In this document: positions 23,501 to 31,337 of the stretch, piece after piece | How positions within the stretch are numbered: position 1 is the first letter of the stretch | Layout of the letters: every line of letters begins with the position of its first letter | Assembly (NCBI RefSeq): GCF_963576615.1 | Contig: NC_088714.1 | Coordinates: 50,260,338 to 50,324,337, forward strand | DNA: 64,000 nt | Direction of reading: 5' to 3' | Source: Watersipora subatra | Lineage: Eukaryota; Bryozoa; Gymnolaemata; Cheilostomatida; Watersiporidae | The notes under the pieces: model-generated | Seen by the model: only the letters and a program-made list of their open reading frames with translations | Told to the model about the DNA's origin: nothing | Databases searched by the model: none | Program-made: the position numbers and the translations under genes

Positions 23501-26049
23501 AGTTGTTAATTTAAAAAAACACTTTTATCTTTGAAAGTGCCCCACAGGGCTTGCCAAGAATACTAATAATGATTATTGAGGTAGCTGTTAAATCCACTAA
23601 ACAGTAAATTTACCAAATACTCTTTGTAGACTGCATACTGATTAATAATACATAGGAAGGAAACACAATAAGTAATTTGGTCTCAAGTCCTGACTTATTT
23701 TTATGCACAGCGATTGGATGATGGTCAAACCACTCATTTTATTCTAATCTACTATATAAACGGCAATCGTTGTCTGTCTGATTGATTGATTGTCCGCCTT
23801 ATAGAGCGGTCTTTCCTTTTATCGTCGTACGAATTTCGGTCGTACGAAGCGAACTGAATTAATATGTGTAGTAACGGTAAATAAATTATAGAGCGGTCTT
23901 TCTTTTTCCATTCGGTCGAACGAAGCCAACCGAATTAATATGAGTACTAATTATCGTAATTTCGTAATATCGTAATATCGTAATTTCGTAATATGGACTA
24001 TTAGCCGCTACTTTTCTCTGACGATTTGAGCCAAACGGCTTATATAAAGGTGTAGCGATTCTGTTGTTTTTCTTTCACCACTTGGGCGCATTAACCGAAA
24101 TCCCCGGTTAGCACGCTTTTTAAACGGCAAATTTTCTGCCGTGTTAAAAAGCACCTTTCCTGAGTTCTGCGGCCTATACAAAGGTGTCTATACAGCTATA
24201 CAAATGTACTATTCATTAAATAAAATAAATTAATGAGTAATTATTTACATGCAATTAATATTTACTGCCAACGTGTACCGAGAAGGTCACATAAACGTTT
24301 GTTTCTTGGAGCCACTGGAAAAACGCATTTCTCACCTACTAAATTTCCACATCAAAAAGGTAAGTGTTTCTTATACGATGTTGTATTGTCTATGAATTGC
24401 CACATCTCCACTACTTAATAACATTGGATTTGCCGCTGTTCGTGATAGTGGGTCATGTTCATTTCCTTCAGCAGCCGAGTTACTAATTTTTTCCAGTTAC
24501 GAGTAGGCCTACTGTAACTTACTATTACAGAACTTTCACGAGTACTCCGAGGGTTGCGATACGCTATTGTGAAAAGAAAGAGAGCAGCTGCTATCAACCT
24601 ACTGTCACCCTGCATCAGCCATGACCAGCTATACGTCGCCTGCTCAAAAGTAGGCACACGCCAAAAACTGTTTCTTCATACGCCCGACAGAAAAACCAAA
24701 AATGTTGTCTATCCGCAAGTGTTGCGTTGAACTAAGGGAGAGAGAGAAAGGGAGAGAAAGGGAGAGAGAGGGAGAGCGAGGAAGAGAGGGGGGAGAGAGG
24801 GAGAGAGAGAGGGAGAGAGAGAGAGGGAGAGAGAGAGGGAGAGAAGGGGAGAGAGAGGGAGAGCGAGGAGGAGAGGGGGGGGGGAGAAAGAGAGGGAGAG
24901 AAAGAGGGAGAGAGAGGGGGAGAGAGAGGGAGAGAGAGAGAGGGGGAAGAGGGGGGGGGGGAGAGAGAGGGGAGAGAGAGAGGGAGAGAGAGAGAAGGGG
25001 AGAGAGAGGGAGAGCGAGGAGGAGAGGGGGAGAGAGAGAAGGAGAGAGAAGGAGAGAAAGAGGGAGAAGAGGGAGGGAGAGAGAGAGAGGGGAGAGAGGG
25101 AGAGGGGAGAAAGGGAGAAAGAGGGGAGAGGCGGAGAGAGGGAGAGAGGGAGAGAGGGGAAAGAGGGAGAGAAGGAGAAATGGAGAGAGGGAGATGTAAC
25201 TGCATATTTGGAGTTGTTTTACAGTATGAAAGCCAACTCTCAATAAACCTTATGCTGCTTGTGAATCTGTTACTGTAGGCGGGTAATGCAGCTAGTGATT
25301 ATATAATCACTTCCTTAGTAACCTACTGTATCACAAATGCCTAGTTTACTACTAATATCTTGTTAATAATAAAGGCTGGTTCATACAATGTTGAAGTATG
25401 TAGGCGGTGTCCTCTTAGCGATTATTGGTTGACTTTGTACACTGTAAACCTATGACATCCCTGAAACAATGGCAATAGCTGGAAAGATTGCAGCTATCGC
25501 CTTTGTCTTAGCTTTCGTGATAGTTTGCCAAGAATTCACGGCATGTACTGTACTATGTGCACTACTGTGATGATTGTGATAGGCTGTCATGGATTGCATA
25601 ATCTACATTTTTTGCCGACAGTTGCTGCAGGGCTAATACTTTTTCATTGTTACATTGCCACCTTATTTTTTAACCTTATAATGATATTTTAGGTTGGTGA
25701 TAGTGTCAACATTGTTATAACAAATGATAATCAAAGTATTATGGGATTTATGACAGGCAGCAAAATAATGTGCACCAGCCTTACCTAGTACCAAAACATA
25801 AACTATGATACCTAGCTGACACTTCTTTCTTACCTGTATTGAAGAAGGCCTGCTTGAAGCAGAAGAAAAGAATCCATTAACCACAGTTTGTGATTGGTCC
25901 TGGAAACAGATGTAGAGTGTCCAAGGAATCGTGACAAGGAGAAACAAGAGTGTAAATTGACGAGTGTTTGATCCAGCAGGCTTCATGCTGCCAGTAAATG
26001 TTTGAACCTTGTACCAGCAAGCAATGGCTGAAGCTGTATGATTGGTCAT
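8345..26049 (-). CDS. CHST15-like Golgi carbohydrate sulfotransferase, 8-exon gene
   Basis: Assembled from eight splice-bounded exons: 26049-25834, 22226-22090, 20869-20758, 16253-16133, 15190-15058, 14027-13838, 10823-10716 and 8566-8345. Phases agree at every junction, giving about 412 aa. Residues about 31-49 (QFTLLFLLVTIPWTLYICF) form a type II signal anchor. A Cys-rich stem segment follows. LAGVRKSGTTDV (about 129-140) is the 5'-phosphosulfate-binding loop, QLRHPRERAIS (about 233-243) the 3'-phosphate site, and LDNFYRPYNEELAKLL the C-terminal signature. The family transfers sulfate from PAPS to glycans in the Golgi lumen; the acceptor is unknown. The stretch between GTTD and DGPGN is shorter than usual and lacks a KE-x-x-(F/W) motif, so one in-phase exon may be missed in the 4.5-kb intron that holds an inverted-repeat element. 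NDST or 3-OST kinship is possible. Confidence 0.75.
9904..10305. mobile_element. CpG-rich MITE with terminal inverted repeats
   Basis: The ends AAGCTTAGTTTCCATATGA (9904-9922) and, inverted, AAGCCTGGTTTCCATATGA (10287-10305) form near-perfect 19-bp terminal repeats. The 0.4-kb interior has no convincing coding sequence and is markedly richer in CpG (ACGACGTGC motifs) than its AT-rich surroundings. It includes a perfect 11-bp stem (TCGCAAGGATC/GATCCTTGCGA) at about 10020-10041. It sits in the last intron of the CHST15-like gene. Confidence 0.7.
10716..10823 (-). CDS. CHST15-like gene, exon 7
   Basis: Acceptor AG at 10825-10824, donor GTAGGT at 10715-10710; 108 bp, phase 0 both ends. Encodes ILAHSMYVVYIKEAFKFIP and EQFMFRTSEEYN. 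Same length, phase and residues as the plus-strand exon 123-230. Confidence 0.85.
11348..11511 (-). pseudogene. orphan duplicate of HIRAN-like exon A
   Basis: This segment is exactly as long (164 bp) as exon A at 12705-12542. It has the same acceptor context (GCAG|CTAGCA) and the same end (CAACTTGTG|GTAAGT). Its reading frame is open and clearly homologous (RGFYECPSFWRPLVNQQLV against RGYREYSSLWRVLMNQQLV). It lies 3' of exon B with no second exon B below it, so it cannot be used as a normal upstream exon. A tandem duplication relic or second TE copy is likely. Confidence 0.55.
11605..11830. repeat. TA-rich low-complexity tract
   Basis: Degenerate (TA)n with ATATGTA and AAAATATAT variants. 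No coding content. Confidence 0.8.
12172..12705 (-). pseudogene. HIRAN-like domain gene (TE-type), two exons
   Basis: Exon A (12705-12542, 164 bp) has acceptor TTGCAG and donor GTAAGT. It ends ...RGYREYSSLWR...NQQLV and joins in phase 0 to exon B (12426-12172, acceptor TTTTAG), which encodes CERESNNLHDPCAVKL, GHLPCEISRVSSF and IIQGGLEIEVEV. The pattern W-x(n)-L-x-C-x-R-E-x-x-N-x-x-D-x-x-A-V, then G-H-x-P, then Q-G-G-x-E-I is one I associate with HIRAN-like domains in TE-associated proteins of marine invertebrates. TAA at 12174-12172 ends the frame, but the same frame continues as plausible coding (YDHKFLANRQK, then an acidic tail) before another stop, suggesting a decayed longer protein. No upstream exon was found. 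It lies inside an intron of the CHST15-like gene. Confidence 0.55.
13838..14027 (-). CDS. CHST15-like gene, exon 6
   Basis: Acceptor AG at 14029-14028, donor GTACAA at 13837-13832; 190 bp. The first base completes the Arg codon of exon 5, giving RERAISNLFWAH with the conserved Ser. It then encodes an amphipathic helix region (QKVDGIIHEELNRLKRC) before the conserved C-terminal exons. Confidence 0.8.
14101..14275. repeat. 33-bp minisatellite, about five copies
   Basis: Imperfect units of 33 bp built on ACTCATGACCTACCAATAGT+AGTATCAATAGAT. Because 33 is a multiple of three and the unit lacks stops, both strands look like open 11-residue repeats, but there is no sign that either is translated. 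It lies in the intron just beyond exon 6 of the CHST15-like gene. Confidence 0.85.
14463..14905. repeat. GA-rich polypurine tract
   Basis: About 440 bp of degenerate (GA)n with GAGAGTGAGA and GAAAGA variants on the plus strand. The minus strand is CT-rich and gives a spurious Ser/Leu-rich open frame. Intronic. Confidence 0.9.
15058..15190 (-). CDS. CHST15-like gene, exon 5 (3'-PB site)
   Basis: Acceptor AG at 15192-15191, donor GTATGT at 15057-15052; 133 bp. Its first two bases complete a Gly codon. It encodes GNLMYHAK and then RFYIQLRHPRER, the R-x-P-x-x-R part of the 3'-phosphate-binding motif. Confidence 0.8.
15565..15632 (+). repeat. tRNA-like SINE head
   Basis: An A-box-like TGGCCTATTGGTTTAGCATG is followed 32 nt later by a B-box-like AAAGTTCCAATCC. 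The D and T stems are partly pairable but the acceptor stem is not. Best read as a tRNA-derived SINE head. Confidence 0.45.
16133..16253 (-). CDS. CHST15-like gene, exon 4
   Basis: Acceptor AG at 16255-16254, donor GTAACT at 16132-16127; 121 bp, phase 0 in and one base over at the end. Encodes a segment ending KKGLFLDGP, equivalent to the family's G-x-(S/D)-(P/G)-x-(T/N) strand before the 3'-PB site. Confidence 0.7.
16536..17183 (+). repeat. left arm of a 2.7-kb inverted repeat element
   Basis: About 650 bp that recurs in inverted orientation at 18574-19216 at high identity. For example GGCCATAGTAGCTGGTGGAA in the right arm matches the reverse complement here. The inner ends carry imperfect repeats of about 44 bp (CCAAATGCTATAGCCAGACG and CCACCAGCTACTATGGCCAG). 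Intronic in the CHST15-like gene. Confidence 0.9.
17184..18573. other. spacer between the inverted arms
   Basis: A 1.4-kb AT-rich spacer with no recognisable transposase. A short TCTAGATT palindromic cluster occurs at about 17868-17905. A 67-codon frame at 18059-18262 looks accidental. The whole unit could be a foldback transposon or an inverted duplication. Confidence 0.4.
18574..19216 (-). repeat. right arm of a 2.7-kb inverted repeat element
   Basis: Inverted copy of 16536-17183. Differences are scattered substitutions and 1-2 bp indels (for example GAATTAAATAAAG against CTTTCAATCCCC), so the arms have diverged since formation. Homology stops near 19216, shortly after AAATAAACTTTAAATTTC. 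Confidence 0.9.
19217..20757. other. intron sequence between exons 3 and 4, unexplained
   Basis: Somewhat less AT-rich than its surroundings at 19300-20200. A 66-codon minus frame (19510-19310, with KNVECPLKIF) has no recognised relatives. This is the most likely place for a missed CHST15-like exon (the KE-x-x-W segment), but no candidate with good borders was found. Confidence 0.3.
20758..20869 (-). CDS. CHST15-like gene, exon 3 (5'-PSB loop)
   Basis: Acceptor AG at 20871-20870; the first base completes the Arg codon split by exon 2. Encodes CLPNMQLAGVRKSGTTDV, the PAPS-binding loop, then KDISFSTK. The donor is a weak GTTGGT (20757-20752), so the 3' boundary is less certain than the rest. 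Confidence 0.65.
22090..22226 (-). CDS. CHST15-like gene, exon 2 (Cys-rich stem)
   Basis: Acceptor AG at 22228-22227, donor GTAAGT at 22089-22084; 137 bp, entering in phase 0 and ending two bases into a codon. Encodes a Cys/Pro-rich segment (CPVPPKYFPEF, HCWATCY, ESCSSPP). This type of stem precedes the catalytic domain in CHST15-like proteins. Confidence 0.7.
24536..24730 (+). pseudogene. C-terminal remnant of Helitron Pif1-type helicase
   Basis: Plus-strand frame reading ...SHDQLYVACSKVG, then LFLHTPDRKTKNVVYPQVLR, and a TGA stop at 24728-24730. This is the typical C-terminal end of Helitron Rep/helicase proteins (H-x-Q-L-Y-V-A-x-S-R-V, then K-T-K-N-V-V-Y-P). Upstream helicase motifs are missing. 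The inverted copy is at 37243-37049. Confidence 0.8.
24737..25196. repeat. GA-rich polypurine tract inside Helitron A
   Basis: About 460 bp of nearly pure purine on the plus strand (GAGAGAGGGAGAG units with short G runs). It starts seven bases after the helicase stop codon. It produces long spurious Glu/Arg-rich and Ser/Leu-rich frames. Mirror-symmetric purine tracts of this kind can form triplex DNA. Confidence 0.95.
25834..26049 (-). CDS. CHST15-like gene, exon 1 (start codon and signal anchor)
   Basis: ATG at 26049-26047; 72 codons to a GTAAGA donor at 25833-25828, phase 0. Contains the hydrophobic anchor QFTLLFLLVTIPWTLYICF, expected for a Golgi type II enzyme. A second in-frame Met 22 residues in, closer to the anchor, is an alternative start. 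Confidence 0.7.
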
Positions 26050-26123
26050 GCGTGTAGCTATTATTGAGCCAAGTAGATATGCTTTGTGTGTGTAATCAGT
26101 GACAAAAGATGTCTAATGACAGC

Positions 26124-26129
26124 TTTATA
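26124..26129 (-). promoter_or_regulatory. candidate TATA box of the CHST15-like gene
   Basis: The minus strand reads GTATAAAG about 75 nt upstream of the exon 1 ATG, a plausible distance for a TATA box with a short 5' UTR. In AT-rich DNA this can occur by chance. Confidence 0.25.
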
Positions 26130-29100
26130 CAATGTCCACTCGGCGTAGCGCTTCTTTGGCCTTGGAGCAAATAGATCCTCATACCTACTAACCATGATAC
26201 TGGGTGCAGTAGCATACAATATTATACTACTGCATCCTGTAGCATAACCTTACTAGAGAGCAATATTTTATCCCAACCTTTAACCATGGCTGCAGACAAA
26301 CAAACGAACAGACAGACACCTTTCTTGAGATAGTAAAGTTATATTTTTGTTTTATTTTGTTTTCGAGGTAAACATATTTGTAACATAGACCCTTGCTGTC
26401 TGAAAAGAAAGCCAAAAATAATTTAAATTTGCATTGAAGGTGTGAAATTCTCTTGACTTAATGTAAAATTACTGTAATCATGAACACTGAACCATGTAAA
26501 AATGGTTTAAAGGACAGAGAAGTTGTCAATATAAACAAACCATAGAATATGTATTCTGCAACCATCAAATTAAAAAGCCAAGTTTAGTTTTTACCCTTTT
26601 AAGAGATCAAAATAGTGTGTTGAGGAATATTTTAGAAATAATTGGGCAATTTACACGTTTTTTACTGCAATTTAAAATCTCTGGAGCATAAATGTTTTTG
26701 GAATGGATTATTTCATAATTTTCCTTGTAGGGGATTATTTTCATTGTTATTTCATTGTCTACTGTACAAGAAATGAGACCAAGTAATGGGGGGTCCTACC
26801 ACACAAACTTGTCATCAGAATAGTCACTTTTAAAATCACTCTCATCACTTTTAAATCACTGTCATCACTTTCATAACCTTTTTCCTTAGTTAAACAAAAC
26901 AACCTCTTCTTCACATTTATTATTTTAATACAAATATCTATTCTGGTGGCACTAGTTTGCGTTGAAAACCTGAAACTTTCTCAGCTTGAACTTCTGCTAG
27001 TCAAAAGCATGGCTCAACCAGTGACCTTCACAAACTTATGAGTGATGTTTGGGAGTGTTGCTGATTACTCTGCCGAAAATGACAGGCGTCTTAGGTTTTT
27101 AGGGCTACATTTCCTGTGCTGAAAATAGACCGAGATTGTTTTCAATAATCACTGTCAGTAACAGACTTGGAAAGGGATTTGATGTCAGTGCATTGTAGCA
27201 TTTCATAGCTGTTTACATAAATTACCTGTCAGTTTACAAATGCTGAGCCAGATGCTTCAAACCAAAACTAATAAAGTTTCGGTTTGAAACTCGTGTTGAT
27301 TTATGGACAAATAATAAGGCAGTTAGTAATCCTACTTACACAATCATCGTCACCTTGACAACGTCACCTAGAGTGATAATAGTCGTCTCGTCTGTCACTT
27401 TTCAGTTATCCCTGTCGTCAGGTCGTCAAAATCGTCATAAAACATGGTAAGACCCTCAGTAATAATAGCTTGCACTTTGTCATTTTCAATGTGATTGTTG
27501 TAAAGGGACAGTTTTGCAAATAGTTTTCCAACTTACTGTTCATTCTAACAATCCAGATCTTCAACTATACTACATACATTATACAGTCTTGCCTTTTTGT
27601 ACTAGCCAGTCTTATGTTCCAGTTTGAATTTAAAGTCATGCGCAAATGTATCGGACTGCCTGAAGTAACCTTGTTTTCCCTAAGCATAAATAACCAGTTG
27701 AAATTTGCCTTAAAAAGACATGAATACAAAAATTCGGCATCATTGTAATTCTTGTCTTAGAAATATAAATTTAAAATAAATAAATCTTTATATACTAGTC
27801 TTTGAAAGCAATACTCTGGCTGTTATGTCGCTAAGCAGTGTTAAATGTTAATATTCTTATTTACAGATTGCTATTTTGGGAATTAAGTAGTTAAACTGTC
27901 AAAAATGGCTGAAAATATACTGCTAGGGAAGCAGAAATGCTAAATATTTGAGAAAACCAAAGATTGCGACACATTGGCATGAAAATTTCTTTTTCTACCC
28001 ATTAAATTTTGCTAATGGTTCATTGATACAGAGCATATCTCATTGTGTACGTGCATTATGAAATTGAGAAGAATAAATTTTAGATCGCAAACAATACATT
28101 ACAATAACAGAAAGGTGTATATTTTTAAAATTAAACTGATATATAACTTTCTTCTATCTAATATTAATATATCGGGCTTATTGAGTCCTATAGTTTAAGT
28201 ATTAATATGAAGATTATGAAAGTTAATAGGCAATGTTATACTCTTGCACATGATTGTATACATTTTTTATAATGTAAAATTAAAAAAAAATTTGCAAATG
28301 ATGCTTTAAAACATAGCAATCTACTTGTCGCTAAGAAACTCATGTAAAACTGCTTTTGGAAAAAATTCCAGTTTCTGCTCATAAGGCTGCCAGATCTGAT
28401 CAAGTAGTAAAATACATTTTACCCCAACAAACTACTTCAGGCTGCTGCTGAGTTAATTGTGTTTTCAAGTCTCATCATCTGTGAAGCCCAATATGAATTA
28501 CATAAAGAAAACAAGGTTCTGTTCTATTTATTGTAATTGTCTCCTCTTGCTTGAATCACCAACTTTTCATTTGTATTCTACCAGCTTATGTTTGGTAATA
28601 ATTATTACCCTTTTTGATAACTATTTTTAGACTAACAATCAGTTTAAGAATATCTTACTTTGACAACCATAAATGGACAAAAGTCATTGTTCATCCAGTT
28701 TGTTGTTGCCAACAGGCTACATAAGAAAAAAACTGTAACAGGTGTATACTCTTTGGTTTTTTTCCAATTGAAAAAGTCAGCAAACAAGCAAAAGTTAAAA
28801 TTTTTTTCAAATGAAGTAACTAGAGCACCCAATATTTTAACCATAATCTATACGTACAGAGAACCTGGCTGACAATTTGTCTATTTTGGTTGTTCTAAAA
28901 CCAGCTTCCACCGTGTATTTTTATTTTTACAAATAAAGGCTGTTGCAATAAGTTTTTATTGAAACAAGATTAAAAATATTTTTATCATTTTAGGCGAGCT
29001 GACATTCACAAAACTTTTATGGTATCCCTATTTTTGATAATGTTAATGATTGTTTTTCAAACAATAGTTTTATGTAAAATGTCTGTGAATGCATTAGAAT

Positions 29101-29439
29101 TGCTTATTTAAAAGTAACTTAACATAGTAAGTAGGCATACTTACTATTTTCTTGAAAGTTTCGCTAACGCAAGGCATGGAGTGGTTTCCATATTATACTG
29201 CTTTATTTCTATAGAAATTCTAATGCCTTTCTGTTGTGAATCATATAAAGACATTTTAAATATAGCTGCATTTTGTTTTTCAGAAGTATATGTGTTGAAC
29301 TAATAAAACGTCAGCATGGTTACCATTGTTGCCAAAGGATGAAAAAAAATACATCAGAAGATGAGTGGTACTTTTCAAGAAGTCTTGTTTTAAAACAGCT
29401 GCTCAATAAGGACAACATGCATTTTTGAAGCTATGACTA
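26130..29439. other. intergenic region upstream of the CHST15-like gene
   Basis: AT-rich. Open frames are short and lack splice or family signals. A cluster of CGTC/GTCG words occurs at about 27345-27435. No gene or element was recognised. Confidence 0.4.
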
Positions 29440-29690
29440 ATCAAGTAATGGTGTTCATTACTAATACATTGTTTAGAAAAACTCATCACTATGTGGTTAA
29501 ATTTTGAGGGTACAAGTTTTTAAATCTTTACCAAAGTGGAAAACTTTTTCCGAATCTCATATGACATACTATATTATTACATTTAGTGATCACGGCTACC
29601 ACAACATTGACAGCTTTAGGTAATCATTCTGCTATTAACAAATGGTAGTTAGTAAAGTTAAAAAATGTTTACATCTACTGCCATGTTAAA
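29440..29690 (+). pseudogene. sulfotransferase-like family, decayed copy C
   Basis: The plus strand carries a fragment matching the minus-strand copies A and B. It reads LPKWKTFSES at about 29531-29560, then DHGYHNIDSF (about 29589-29618), followed by a nucleotide-level match to the next 70 bases of A. The preceding GGGTACAAG stretch also matches but contains TAA, and the Arg-Cys-Gly motif is destroyed. It is in opposite orientation to A and about 2 kb from its 3' end. Only the central part of the gene survives. Confidence 0.7.
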
Positions 29691-30014
29691 TTTTTTTTTG
29701 GATTTGTGCTTATATTTGTTATGAGTTTAGTTAAACACCGAAGTCAAATAAAAACAGCTTAGTTAAATTATTCATAATTATTTTTACTTAAATTGCCACC
29801 AACTTTAAAAGACAAGTGTTTGTATAATGAGAAGTTAAAACTAATAGATGTAATTATCTTTAGTAGTCTAAAAATACAAGAAACCTACGTCACACAAAGT
29901 TTGTTTATTGTAAAAGAAATTGCCAGTTCCCTACACTGCTGCACAATAATCAAATTTTTCGAGTGCAGGGCAATAAGGCAGAGACGTAATCTCAGCTCTT
30001 GTTTTTTTTCTGGC

Positions 30015-30150
30015 CTCCTTATATATACTGGCTCCGCCCATGAGTCTTTTTGGTCCTTGGGTGGTATCAACTAATTTCTCTCGGTCTGCCGAGTCAGCTC
30101 ATCATTGGCTGAATATCCCGCTTTGAACATCTCGGCCATGGCGTCGGTCT
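30015..30150 (+). promoter_or_regulatory. possible promoter-like patch
   Basis: A locally GC-richer stretch with TATATATA (about 30021), then GGCTCCGCCC, then an ATG in strong context (GGCCATGGC, ATG about 30138) opening a 31-codon frame. No downstream gene was identified, so it may be an orphan promoter, a TE/LTR relic or chance. Confidence 0.2.
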
Positions 30151-30595
30151 TTAAAACTGCAATTAAACTTTGTAAAATGATTGCTGACTTACCAAAAGAA
30201 AAATGTTGGACCTGTAAAAACAACACAATTTGAATCGTCATGCATCCCATGTTATGTGATGCAAGGATTGGTTTCATATACGCCCTTTATAGTGCTCTAT
30301 AGTCTAAAAGGACTATAAAGTATTCTATAGTCCCTTAAGAGCCAATATGTGTAGTGAAACTATGCTATGCCAATTCTTTGGTGCCAATTCTTTGTGACTG
30401 AATACAAAATCATTATCTATGTTTTGAAGTGTTTTTGTTTTAGCAGAAAGGAGGGCCTTTATTTTTTACAACAAAGAAGTTAGAGGCATTCGATTTTGAG
30501 TATATAGAGTTAGCTGGTGCTCTGCCATAGTCAAACCTTGGCTGATTATTTGAACTGCCTGAAAATTGGCCTTGTTGAATTGAATTCTTTGCTTT

Positions 30596-30711
30596 GGCAG
30601 CATAACGTTAAAGTGTCAACTTCATTGGAATGCAAACATTCCATTTGAATGGAATATGCATATGCATACATACGCATTAAAATAAAGTTGACACTTTTAC
30701 GTGATGTTGCC
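30596..30711. mobile_element. 116-bp MITE with 27-bp terminal inverted repeats
   Basis: The ends GGCAGCATAACGTTAAAGTG+TCAACTT and (inverted) GGCAACATCACGTAAAAGTG+TCAACTT match at 23 of 27 positions. The interior is AT-rich with small palindromes (ATGCATATGCAT). Non-coding. Confidence 0.7.
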
Positions 30712-31259
30712 AAAAAGTTCAACTGGACAGAGTCAACCTGTAGGCAGTTTGACCTATCATCAGAGGTTTGAAATGACAGAGTATTCAATGGTGACCAGAA
30801 GAAAACTATGACTGACTACCTTTTGATGGCATCTAAGCTGCATGCTGAATTCACAAGAAAGATGCTGAGGGAACTTGCTTTTGATATCGTTTTTATTGTT
30901 TCACGCTACTATAGTCTTTTAATATTTTAATAATTTATGATTTGAATGAAATAAAATATCCTAAATAGACTTCTGTTTATTGTTTAACGCTACTACAGTC
31001 GTTTAATATATAGTCTCGATGCACCACAGTATTGGGGTGCATTGGGAAATTAGAAAGACAGTAGGAAATTGATGATAAATTCTGAAATATTCATCTCATG
31101 GCATTATGATTATGGCTACAGATGCTTAACATTATACTTTACAATTACTTTGAGTTACATCAAAATTGCTACAAAATAGCTCATTTGAATCAATAATGAT
31201 TGAATGTTGTCCCAATGCACCCCCACCTCCTTTACATAATTTATACACAATGTATATGG

Positions 31260-31265
31260 TTTATT
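31260..31265 (-). promoter_or_regulatory. poly(A) signal candidate of copy A
   Basis: AATAAA on the minus strand, 73 nt past the stop codon of copy A. Consistent with a once-functional 3' end. Confidence 0.4.
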
Positions 31266-31337
31266 TTATATATTATGTAAAATTATAGATAGAATATTAC
31301 ATATAATATATACGCTTTATATTATATTATTGCAACA

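Larger units (their letters stand above)
23748..25295 (+). mobile_element. non-autonomous Helitron A
   Basis: Starts TCTACTATATAAACGG, preceded by A (23747), and ends GCGGGTAATGCAGCTAG, followed by T (25296). This is the A|TC...CTAG|T arrangement of Helitrons with no target duplication. Inside lies the C-terminus of a Helitron helicase (to 24730) and a 460-bp GA tract. The same element occurs inverted at 36471-37994, and its 5' end again at 37995-38527. The replication-initiator domain is absent, so it would depend on another copy. Confidence 0.85.

Noticed and set aside
24644..25243. Ser/Leu/Pro-rich and Glu/Arg-rich long frames over the GA tract
   Set aside because: These are translations of a simple polypurine repeat inside Helitron A. 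The same artefact recurs at 36.5-37.1, 14.6-14.9 and 56.3-56.8 kb.
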